A stretch of DNA of 8,943 nt. It comes from an uncultured Dialister sp. (GTDB lineage Bacteria; Bacillota; Negativicutes; Veillonellales; Dialisteraceae). The translations under genes were made by a program, and so were the position numbers. Within the stretch, counting starts at the first letter, position 1, and every line of letters starts with the position of its first letter. A model generated the notes under the pieces. It was not told the DNA's origin, made no database searches, and saw nothing but the letters and a program-made list of their open reading frames with translations. Location of the stretch: NCBI GenBank assembly GCA_900543165.1, contig UQQQ01000068.1, forward strand, positions 1-8,943. Reading direction: 5' to 3'. Below, in pieces: positions 1-5,304 of this stretch.

Positions 1-32
1 GATACACTCCATGATTTCATCAAGTACGGTGT

Positions 33-42
33 AACATATGTT
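33..42. promoter_or_regulatory. Short perfect palindrome upstream of dcuC promoter
   Basis: AACATATGTT is a perfect 10-base palindrome about 50 bases upstream of the probable -35 region of dcuC. It could be a regulator binding site, but ten bases can arise by chance and I recognise no regulator consensus. The rest of positions 1-85 shows no gene or repeat. Confidence 0.2.
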
Positions 43-85
43 TGACAAACCAACACGTTTCTCCTGCACTCAATCATCGTGTCTG

Positions 86-114
86 TTTCCTGCCAGCCCC
101 ACCTATGCTATAAT
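86..114 (+). promoter_or_regulatory. Probable extended -10 promoter for dcuC
   Basis: TGCTATAAT at 106-114 is a perfect extended -10 element (TGnTATAAT). With a 17-base spacer the -35 would be TTTCCT at 86-91, a poor match, which is tolerable for extended -10 promoters. Transcription should begin near 121, so the MITE-like hairpin at 125-291 would be transcribed as the leader of dcuC. Confidence 0.6.
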
Positions 115-124
115 GAGAGAAATT

Positions 125-291
125 TTAAGGAAACACTGATTAAATCGTTGTTCGATTTGACTCTTGCATTTTCATGCAAAGCGAGGAATAATCCTCCTTA
201 AATAGCGAGCTATTTAAGGAGGATTATGACGAAGCGTTGCATGAAGATGCATGTCAAATCTGACTCTGCGATTTAATCAGCGTTTCCTTAA
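125..291. mobile_element. MITE-like hairpin element in the dcuC leader
   Basis: The element is bounded by 23-base terminal inverted repeats (125-147 and 269-291) with one mismatch; the outer ends read TTAAGGAAAC and GTTTCCTTAA. Inside, the arms are again partly complementary (TGCATGAA/AATGCA and GTCAAAT blocks). The centre is a perfect 19-bp stem (188-206 with 209-227) around a 2-base loop. No transposase is encoded, so it would have to move in trans if it moves. Short ATTT runs flank both ends (122-125 overlapping the end, and 291-294), but a target duplication is not certain because the ends are themselves TTAA. The central stem contains AAGGAGG on either strand. It lies between the promoter and the ribosome binding site of dcuC and may affect its expression. 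A single end of the same element recurs at 3326-3345. Confidence 0.75.
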
Positions 292-311
292 TTTCAAAGG
301 AGAAAGTAAGT

Positions 312-1678
312 ATGTATTCATGGTTTCTGATCGCACTCACCATCATCTTTGCTGTGATCGTGGCGAAGCTGATTCTGAAAAAGTACAATGCGATCTTTGT
401 ATTCTTCGCATCCGGCGTGGTGATCCTGATGGCAGCGAGCCTTTTGACCGGTACACCGATCCTTCCGAAGGGATCCTTGGGCAATGTCTTTCTGGATACC
501 TTCGGATTTCTGACCGCCACCTTCAAGAAGAACATCGCAGGCATCGGCACGCTCATCATGGTCGTCACCGGGTATGCGACCTACATGAAGCACATTGGCG
601 CTTCGACGAAGCTGGCCTTCACCGCGAGTCGGCTCTTGGGCGGGATCTCGAACAAATATCTGATCCTCTCTGCTTTCTATCTCATCGGCATGTGCCTGAA
701 GCTCGTACTGCCGAGTCAGGCGTCGCTGGCCGTTCTGATGCTTGCGACGGTATTTCCTGTCTTCATTGCCCTGGGGATTCGACCCATCACGGCGGCCTCC
801 GTGCTGGCGCTTCTCTGCCTTGACTATGGCCCGAATGACGGCAGTACCCTCTTCATGGCAAATGTCGCCGAGATGAATGTCGTCGACATGTTCCTCCGCT
901 ACCAGTACAAAGTCGTGCTCTCCATCGTGCTTGTGACGGCGCTCCTCATTCCCTTCTACTACTGCTACATGGACCGGAAGGATGCGGCCCGGGCCGATGC
1001 GGATGGCGAGCTGGGGAAGGGACAGGAAATCGAGAATCCGTCCGTCCCCTTCTTCTATGTGTTCCTGCCGCTCATCCCGCTGGTGCTGGTCTTTGCCGCG
1101 CATTTTCTCCCATCCATCAAGATCGACGTCATCACAGCCAACTTCATCGGCTTTGCTGTGACCTTCGTCTGTGAATTCATCGTCCGGAAAGACAGGAGCC
1201 GGATCCCATCCGATATGGCGGAAATCTTCAAGGGGATGGCGAATGTTTTCGTCTCCGTCGTTGCGATCATCATTTCCGCCTCCGTCTTTGCAGAAGGCAT
1301 CAAGATTTTGGGCGGCATCACGATTTTCACGAATATGATCTCTGATATGAAGGGAGCGACCCTCCTCATCATGGCGATCCTGACAGGGATCACGTATGTC
1401 TTTGCCATCATCATGGGGAGCGGCGCGGCCCCTTCTTCGCCTTCGGCCCGCTGACACCTGCCGTCGCGGCGAAACTCGGCGTCCCGACGCTGACACTGCT
1501 CCTCCCGATGGAGCTTGCGACCTCCATCGGTCGAGCATCGTCCCCTGTCTGCGGAGCCCTCATCGCGATCGCCGGGACTGCCGGACTTGCCCCGATCCGC
1601 CTTGCCAAGCGCACCGCTCCGCTCCTTTTCGTCATGCTCATCGTCGACATGATCGCATCGTATATCTTTACGATGTGA
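312..1678 (+). pseudogene. dcuC: DcuC-family C4-dicarboxylate transporter, frameshifted
   Basis: This encodes a polytopic inner-membrane carrier of the DcuC family, which in enteric bacteria mainly exports succinate and exchanges C4-dicarboxylates under anaerobic conditions. The first frame (312-1454) gives 380 residues with about ten hydrophobic segments, a LPSQASLAVLMLATVFPV block near residues 133-150, a DYGPNDGST motif near 171-179 and the conserved C-terminal MGSGAAP. After that the reading frame breaks. Restoring one C in the CCCC run at 1429-1432 continues as APFFAFGPLTPAV, then a SIGRASSPVCGALIAIAG stretch, and ends at TGA 1676-1678. The restored protein is 455 residues, close to the usual ~460. 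The start is supported by AAAGGAG at 297-303. The break could be a real mutation, phase variation or a sequence error. As read, the product lacks the last one or two membrane helices and is probably inactive. Confidence 0.85.
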
Positions 1679-1683
1679 GATTT

Positions 1684-1702
1684 TAGTGACTAGGGATTAG
1701 GA
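1684..1702 (+). repeat. Heptamer array after dcuC
   Basis: TAGTGAC, TAGGGAT and a partial TAGG follow each other directly, six bases after the dcuC stop codon. This is the shortest of the 7-base arrays in the window. Confidence 0.6.
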
Positions 1703-1715
1703 GACGTCAGGCCCT

Positions 1716-1836
1716 CGTATCGTCATTTCGAACGAAGTCGAGGGATCTCTATTGCAGGCAGTGAATCGCAGGATGCATATGTCGGAAAAACGTAGTGCAA
1801 GAAAGATTTCTCGACTTCGCTCGAAATGACGATACG
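1716..1836. repeat. 33-bp inverted repeat pair (GTCATTTCGA type)
   Basis: The arms at 1716-1748 and 1804-1836 are complementary with three mismatches and enclose 55 bases. Each arm contains CGTATCGTCATTTCGA followed by CGAAGTCGAG. From memory, GTCATTTCGA..GAAGTCGAGA-type sequences occur as dispersed repeats in many unrelated bacterial genomes; this needs a search. In RNA it would form a long stem 38 bases after the dcuC stop codon and may protect or end that transcript, although there is no T-run. Confidence 0.75.
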
Positions 1837-1869
1837 GGGACGGCTCAGGAGCACATGTCGTGAAAAAAT

Positions 1870-1973
1870 GCACTTTCGTGTTTGCATGACTGCTGCGGGC
1901 ATCACTCCCTTATAAGAATCGGCGCGTAAGCGCCGCACCACAACCCTGAACCCTGAAGTTTGAAAGCCGGGAT
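1870..1973 (+). repeat. Composite repeat, copy 1
   Basis: This copy holds CGGGCATCACTCCC, the short hairpin CGGCGC-GTAA-GCGCCG with CACCACA after it, two CCCTGAA units and the module AAGTTTGAAAGCCGGGAT (1956-1973). The same blocks recur in other intergenic regions: the GCGCCGCACCA block at about 2088-2100, and the AAGTTTGAAAGC module in reverse at 7395-7412 and 8907-8924. It leads directly into the heptamer array at 1974. Confidence 0.6.
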
Positions 1974-2034
1974 GAGTAGCTAGGGATTAGGGATTAGAAG
2001 CCTCAAGTGACTGGTAGCTAGTGACTGGTGACTT
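1974..2034 (+). repeat. Heptamer array upstream of composite repeat
   Basis: Degenerate 7-base units run almost without interruption: TAGGGAT twice, then AGTGACT, GGTAGCT, AGTGACT and GGTGACT. A short spacer (AGAAGCCTCA) splits it into a TAGGGAT half and a TGGTGAC half. It joins composite repeat copy 2. Confidence 0.7.
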
Positions 2035-2208
2035 GAATACCACTTTCGGGCATCGCCCTATTTATACTCTGCGGCGCTTCTGATTTTTATGCGCCGCACC
2101 ACCACTCCCCACTCCTCACTTCTAACTAGAGAGCAAAGCTTTCATCCACAATCAAGGGGCGGTACGTCCCACGGGCTAACCCTACACCTTTCCCCCAAAA
2201 ATTCCCCT
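2027..2208 (+). repeat. Composite repeat, copy 2 (most complete)
   Basis: The order of modules is: GGTGACTTGAATACCACTTT with CGGGCATCGCC; TACTCTGCGGCGCTTC; TTTTTATGCGCCGCACCACC; a CACTCCTCACTTCTAA block; then CAATCAAGG..GGTACG..GGGC.AAC and CCCCCAAAA. The same order is found in reverse at about 4795-4966 and, for the second half, at 3404-3513. Identity is imperfect but runs over 60-100 bases, too much for chance. It ends about ten bases before the ribosome binding site of the next gene. Confidence 0.7.
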
Positions 2209-2233
2209 ATTTTCCTCAAGGAGGTATTCTGCT

Positions 2234-3256
2234 ATGATTCCGAAGAAAGTGATTCTTGACTGCGATCCCGGCTCTGATGATGCTATTGCCATGATGCTGG
2301 CGATGAAATCGGACGCCATCGACCTCATCGGCGTGACTACGGTGAATGGGAACCGCATTGTTCCGAAGACCACAGAAAACGCACTGCGTGTGGTGCAGTT
2401 CATGAAATCAAGCGTTCCGGTCTATCGCGGATGTGAGGAACCGATCATCTGCAATGAGATCCCGGGCCGCAAGCCCGGCCTTCCGCGCGTGACGCTGAAT
2501 GACTGCCACGGCGATTTTCTCCCGCTTCCCGCAGCCGAGATCCGGACAGAGAAAGAGCATGCCGTCTTCTATCTTGTGAAGACCCTGATGGAGTCAGAGG
2601 GAGATATCTACGTCGCGGCTGTCGGCCCGCTGACGAATATCGCGATGGCGCTTCGCATCGAGCCGAAGATCGCAGGAAAGATCAAGCAGCTCGTCATCAT
2701 GGGCGGCGGGCACTGCGGTGCCAATGCCAGTCCGGCAGCCGAATTCAATTTCTATGCAGACCCTGAAGCGGCGAAGATCGTCATGGATTCGGCCATCCCG
2801 AAGGTCATCCTTCCACTCGATGCTACTTGGCGCGCTTGCCTCTCTGAAGAAAAGTGCCGGGAGCTGGCGCAGCTCGGCACACCGGAAGCGAAAGTTGCAG
2901 CGGCTCTTGTCCAGAAACGCATCGATAACCTGAAAGTCAATGATGTGTCGGAGCATAACTATGCCCTTCGTCATCAGGCAGGGACTGTCGCCGGCGCGAT
3001 GCTCTACCGCTACGATAACCACATGGCCCCCATTCACGATGTCCTCGCTATCGCCTACCTCATCGATGAAAACGTCGTGACGGAGCTCGCGGATGCGAAT
3101 GTAGACATCGACATCGCAGGCGGCCTCTGCGACGGGCGCATGGTGGCCGACTTCCATAATACGAAGAAAGGGAAAGATCCTGTGACAGCGAAGGTCGCTC
3201 TCAATTCCGATGCCGGCCTCTTCACGGATATGCTCTTTGCAGCGCTGGGGAAATAG
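2234..3256 (+). CDS. Inosine-uridine preferring nucleoside hydrolase family protein
   Basis: Members of this family split the N-glycosidic bond of ribonucleosides to give free base and ribose, a cytoplasmic salvage step. The 340-residue product is full length. The N-terminal calcium and ribose binding motif VILDCDPGSDDA is at 6-17 (Asp9, Asp11, Asp15, Asp16). VAAVGPLTNIAMAL at 127-140, GGGHCGAN at 157-164, and AEFNFYADPEAA at 169-180 (Glu170, Asn172, Asp176) match the conserved pocket. The C-terminal His-Asp pair is at 268-269 in IHDVLAIAY. The ATG has AAGGAGGT at 2218-2225, well spaced. The motifs do not settle whether pyrimidine or purine nucleosides are preferred. No transporter or kinase gene lies beside it, so it appears to be a single-gene unit. 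A heptamer array starts at its stop codon. Confidence 0.93.
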   Translation: MIPKKVILDCDPGSDDAIAMMLAMKSDAIDLIGVTTVNGNRIVPKTTENALRVVQFMKSSVPVYRGCEEPIICNEIPGRKPGLPRVTLNDCHGDFLPLPAAEIRTEKEHAVFYLVKTLMESEGDIYVAAVGPLTNIAMALRIEPKIAGKIKQLVIMGGGHCGANASPAAEFNFYADPEAAKIVMDSAIPKVILPLDATWRACLSEEKCRELAQLGTPEAKVAAALVQKRIDNLKVNDVSEHNYALRHQAGTVAGAMLYRYDNHMAPIHDVLAIAYLIDENVVTELADANVDIDIAGGLCDGRMVADFHNTKKGKDPVTAKVALNSDAGLFTDMLFAALGK

Positions 3257-3303
3257 GAGTGGCTGGTAGCTGGTGACTAGGGACTGGTGACTAGTGACTA
3301 GTA
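3254..3303 (+). repeat. Heptamer array at the nucleoside hydrolase stop codon
   Basis: The array starts with the TAG stop codon itself and continues as GGAGTGGCTGGTAGCTGG, then TGACTAGGGACTGG and two TGACTAG units. Seven-base spacing is kept for about 50 bases. Confidence 0.7.
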
Positions 3304-3325
3304 TTGCGTTCTCTAAATGATGGAC

Positions 3326-3345
3326 ATTTAATCAGCGCTTCCTTA
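3326..3345 (-). repeat. Solitary end of the MITE-like element
   Basis: ATTTAATCAGCGCTTCCTTA matches the right end of the element at 125-291 (positions 271-290) with one mismatch. No matching second end lies nearby, so this is a decayed or solo terminus. It sits inside what would otherwise be one composite repeat, between its heptamer part and its second half. Confidence 0.65.
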
Positions 3346-3403
3346 TATCAATTAGCAAATCAGCTCTTTTATAAAATGAGGGGTATTGGAGCGTTCTATG
3401 AAT

Positions 3404-3513
3404 GGTGCGACCCTTCCGCCACTTCTCATTTCTAATTTCTTATGCAAGTGGAATATTCAAACGCAATCAAAGAGTGGTACGCCCTTTGGGCGAACTCTGC
3501 ATCCCCCAAAATA
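3404..3513 (+). repeat. Composite repeat, copy 3 (second half)
   Basis: CCACTTCTCATTTCTAA, then CAAGTGGAATATTCAAACGC followed by AATCAAAGAGTGGTACG, GGGCGAAC and CCCCCAAAA line up with 2098-2208. The part with CAAACGCAATCAA also matches, in reverse, the 3' end of the lysozyme gene (4795-4850). The CCCCCAAAA end abuts the terminator. Confidence 0.65.
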
Positions 3514-3553
3514 AACGCATGACACATATCATCTGTGTCGTGCGTTTTTATTT
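3513..3553 (+). terminator. Intrinsic terminator
   Basis: Arms 3515-3526 (ACGCATGACACA) and 3534-3545 (TGTGTCGTGCGT) form a 12-bp stem with one G-U pair and a 7-base loop, followed by TTTTTATTT. It would end transcripts from the nucleoside hydrolase gene, 257 bases downstream of its stop, and separate it from the holin gene. Confidence 0.85.
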
Positions 3554-3600
3554 GCCGGAAATGACAATTTTTCTGCCCTTGAAAACACTATATAGACAGA

Positions 3601-3608
3601 AGGAGGTG
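3601..3608 (+). promoter_or_regulatory. Very strong ribosome binding site of the holin gene
   Basis: AGGAGGTGA (3601-3609) is complementary to the whole core of the usual 16S rRNA 3' end and lies nine bases before the ATG (3607-3615 when AGGAGG is counted as the core). It fixes the holin start and suggests efficient translation once transcribed. Confidence 0.8.
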
Positions 3609-3615
3609 AAGAGAG

Positions 3616-4092
3616 ATGAATGACATGCTGGAACGGCTGACGGACGGATTTCCCGTGAAGCTGATGGGAGGGATCCTTTTCCTGACCTTTGAGAAACAGC
3701 TGGCGATGCTCCTGCTTTTTGGCATCCTGATCTTCCTCGACTGTCTCACGCGCTGGATCGCGATCAGCCATGCGCATCTGGTATCCTGCGGCAGGCAGCC
3801 GACTTTTCTGGAGGCGGTCTATGGCATCCGGGAGGCGCGCAGGCAGCGCCTGATTTCCAGTGAAATCATGAAGAAGCGGGGGACGGAGAAGCTCATCCTT
3901 TATAACCTCTGCGTGGCAGCGGGGATCGTGAGCGACGCACTTCTCGAAGAAGCGGGAACATCCACGGGCGGTATGGCCGGGATCGTCGTGAGCTATCTGG
4001 CCGCGACGGAAGCGCTTTCTGTCATCGAGAATCTGTCGGACGCCGGCGTCTCATCCATGACAGAGCTTTTGAAAAAGCTGCGGGGGAGATAG
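3616..4092 (+). CDS. Phage holin / toxin-secretion holin family protein (TcdE-like)
   Basis: Holins of this family assemble in the cytoplasmic membrane and let an endolysin, or in clostridia a large toxin, cross it. The 158-residue product has hydrophobic segments near 16-26, 29-50, 93-110 and 119-136. The C-terminal block YLAATEALSVIENLSDAG (127-144), followed by LLKKLR, matches the signature end of this family (E-x-LSI-x-EN-x-x-x-x-GV). LDCLTR at 41-46 fits the conserved segment after the second helix. The central loop (residues 51-92) is longer and more basic than in many phage holins. The only obvious partner is the lysozyme gene 87 bases downstream on the same strand. No portal, capsid, tail or integrase genes are in the window. 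The TAG stop codon is the first unit of a heptamer array. Confidence 0.85.
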   Translation: MNDMLERLTDGFPVKLMGGILFLTFEKQLAMLLLFGILIFLDCLTRWIAISHAHLVSCGRQPTFLEAVYGIREARRQRLISSEIMKKRGTEKLILYNLCVAAGIVSDALLEEAGTSTGGMAGIVVSYLAATEALSVIENLSDAGVSSMTELLKKLRGR

Positions 4093-4158
4093 TGACTGGT
4101 GGCTGGTGATTGTGGACTGGTATTGTATTTCCCTAATCCCTAATCCCTAGTCACTATT
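4090..4158. repeat. Inverted heptamer arrays between holin and lysozyme
   Basis: From the holin TAG the array reads TAGTGACTGGTGGCTGGTGA, then after TATTGTATTT it inverts to CCCTAATCCCTAATCCCTAG and TCACTA. ATAGTGACT (4089-4097) and AGTCACTAT (4149-4157) are exactly complementary, and the inner units pair imperfectly, so the transcript between the two genes can fold into a long stem. It fills nearly the whole spacer up to the lysozyme ribosome binding site. Confidence 0.7.
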
Positions 4159-4179
4159 AGTATCAAAAAGGAGAAAAAT

Positions 4180-4812
4180 ATGTACAACACAGGAATCGAT
4201 GTATCGGAACACAATGGGGCGATGGACTGGGAGGAGATTCGCAGGGCGGGGATTTCCTTCGCCATCATCCGTCTCGGCTGGGGACGGGGGCATCTGGATC
4301 GTCTCTTTTACGAGCACATCAATGGCGCACTCGCCGCGGGGCTGCCGGTCGGGGTCTACTACTACAGCTACGCGGATACGCCAAAGGCAGCGGAGAATGA
4401 GGCGTGGTTCACCGTGCATGTCCTCACAGACTGCGGGCTTTTTTCGAAAAAACTGCCGCTTGGCGTCTGGTATGACATGGAGGATGCGGACGGCTGGAAG
4501 GCGGCGCGGGGGCTCGTGGAGCCTTCGCTCATCACGGCAATGTGCGGCGCGTATGTGGATTTTTTGAAGAGTGCGGGCTATCCCGCCGGTGTCTATGCGA
4601 GCTATGACTGGCTGACGCGGATGATTTGTCCGGAGAGAGCTTCCAGCTGGCCGCTCTGGTGCGCGCAGTGGGGAAGCAGCTGCGACTTTCCTGAGGCGTT
4701 CCTCTGGCAGTATACCGATCAGCTGGATATCGGAGGGCATCGGCTGGATGGGGACAGGATTTTGGGACTCGGGACTAGCCCGCAGGGCATATTGCCTGTT
4801 GATTTCGTTTGA
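4180..4812 (+). CDS. GH25-family lysozyme (muramidase)
   Basis: This enzyme would hydrolyse the beta-1,4 bond between N-acetylmuramic acid and N-acetylglucosamine in peptidoglycan. The 210-residue protein is a single GH25 catalytic domain. GIDVSEHNG at 5-13 carries the conserved Asp7. ISFAIIRLGWG (25-35), GLPVGVYYYSYA (54-65), VWYDMED (96-102, with the Asp99/Glu101 acidic pair) and LWQYTDQ (175-181) are typical of the family. It has no signal peptide and no cell-wall-binding repeats, so it needs the upstream holin to leave the cytoplasm. That is the arrangement of a phage lysis cassette. The ATG is preceded by AAAGGAG at 4167-4173. The last codons and the stop lie inside a sequence that matches the interspersed repeat, so the native C-terminus may have been reshaped by repeat insertion. 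Confidence 0.93.
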   Translation: MYNTGIDVSEHNGAMDWEEIRRAGISFAIIRLGWGRGHLDRLFYEHINGALAAGLPVGVYYYSYADTPKAAENEAWFTVHVLTDCGLFSKKLPLGVWYDMEDADGWKAARGLVEPSLITAMCGAYVDFLKSAGYPAGVYASYDWLTRMICPERASSWPLWCAQWGSSCDFPEAFLWQYTDQLDIGGHRLDGDRILGLGTSPQGILPVDFV

Positions 4813-4966
4813 AAATTTCGCTTGAATGAGAAATGGTGGCACGGCGCATAAAAATATGGAAGCATCGAAGAGTATGGATGGTGGCGATGCCCGAAGATGG
4901 CATTTCAGTCACCAGTCACTCGAGGTTCCTAGTCCCCAGTCCCCAGTCACTAGTCCCCAGTCACTT
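4795..4966 (-). repeat. Composite repeat, copy 4 (inverted)
   Basis: Read on the minus strand this copy starts with a heptamer array and then shows TGCCATCTTCGGGCATCGCC, TACTCTTCGATGCTTC, TTTTTATGCGCCGTGCCACC, TTCTCATT and CAAACGAAATCAA, the same order as copy 2. Its far end overlaps the last codons of the lysozyme gene. It lies between two convergent genes, and no clear intrinsic terminator for either was found in 4813-4995. Confidence 0.7.
4906..4965 (-). repeat. Heptamer array of CCCCAGT type
   Basis: The plus strand reads AGTCACCAGTCACT, a short break, then AGTCCCC, AGTCCCC, AGTCACT, AGTCCCC, AGTCACT. This is the most regular of the arrays, with perfect CCCCAGT units spaced by seven bases. 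It begins 31 bases downstream of the stop codon of the minus-strand yolD-like gene. Confidence 0.8.
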
Positions 4967-4995
4967 TTAATCCGTATTTCCTTACATTTTTCCTC

Positions 4996-5304
4996 TCACT
5001 CGCACATCACATCCCAGAGATCTCTGAAGCGGATGACGCCGTCTTCCGTGCGAAGTCTTCGATAGACGGGATCGACTTCGACGATGGTGGTGCGGGTATG
5101 GGCGTAGCCATTTCCTGTAAAATAGGTGATGGCGACGGTGTCGCCCTTCTTAAGCTCGAGCAGAGCGTCGTTCAGGGCGCGGGCGCGGTCTTCGGTGATT
5201 TCTCTTCGGGCGGCTCGCCGGATTTGGGCGGCCGTCACTTGTTCGGCGTAGCCGCGCAGGCCGTTGAACGGCATGAACTGCGCGGCTCTTTTTCTATCAG
5301 GCAT
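4996..5304 (-). CDS. YolD-like protein
   Basis: This 102-residue product resembles the YolD-like family, small proteins usually encoded next to UvrX/UmuC-type polymerases in Bacillota; their exact biochemical role is not settled. RAAQFMPFNGLRGYAEQV at 6-23 is the typical N-terminal motif. GDTVAITYFTGNGYAHTRTT (54-73), followed by VDPVYRRLRT and IRFRDLWDV (91-99), forms the beta-rich second half. Its ATG overlaps the last codons of the polymerase gene by eight bases, and its AGGAGGT (5309-5315) lies within the polymerase codons for Ile-Gly-Gly. Translation of the two is therefore probably coupled, and they share one transcript. Confidence 0.85.
   Translation of the reverse strand: MPDRKRAAQFMPFNGLRGYAEQVTAAQIRRAARREITEDRARALNDALLELKKGDTVAITYFTGNGYAHTRTTIVEVDPVYRRLRTEDGVIRFRDLWDVMCE

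Larger units (their letters stand above)
1679..2233. other. Gene-free region filled with interspersed repeats
   Basis: No convincing gene is present in these 555 bases. The content is, in order: a short heptamer array just after the dcuC stop, a 33-base inverted repeat pair (1716-1836), a composite repeat copy (about 1870-1973), a heptamer array (1974-2034) and a second composite copy (2027-2208) that runs up to the ribosome binding site of the nucleoside hydrolase gene. I see no convincing intrinsic terminator for dcuC and no strong promoter for the hydrolase. Confidence 0.7.
3257..3615. other. Gene-free spacer with repeats and a terminator
   Basis: These 359 bases hold the heptamer array, a lone MITE end (3326-3345), a composite repeat half (3404-3513), an intrinsic terminator (3513-3553) and the leader of the holin gene. 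An open frame at 3402-3623 has no ribosome binding site and runs through the repeat and terminator, so I do not count it as a gene. TATATA at 3589-3594 is too close to the holin ribosome binding site to be a convincing -10. Confidence 0.65.

Noticed and set aside
318..1538. Long minus-strand open frame opposite dcuC
   Set aside because: Its translation is rich in Arg, His, Asp and Glu without any family motif, and it lacks a ribosome binding site; it is a shadow of the transporter frame.
2460..2482. CCGGGC-CGCAA-GCCCGG hairpin in the nucleoside hydrolase gene
   Set aside because: It is inside conserved coding sequence, has no T-run and is readily explained by GC-rich codons.
4438..4453. TTTTTTCGAAAAAA palindrome in the lysozyme gene
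   Set aside because: It encodes FSKK in frame, is AT-only apart from the CG centre, and has no supporting context.
4196..4567. Second plus-strand frame within the lysozyme gene
   Set aside because: It is an out-of-frame shadow rich in Arg and Ser; all GH25 motifs are in the other frame.
4906..4965. CRISPR array
   Set aside because: The repeat unit is only seven bases with no unique spacers, and no cas genes are present.
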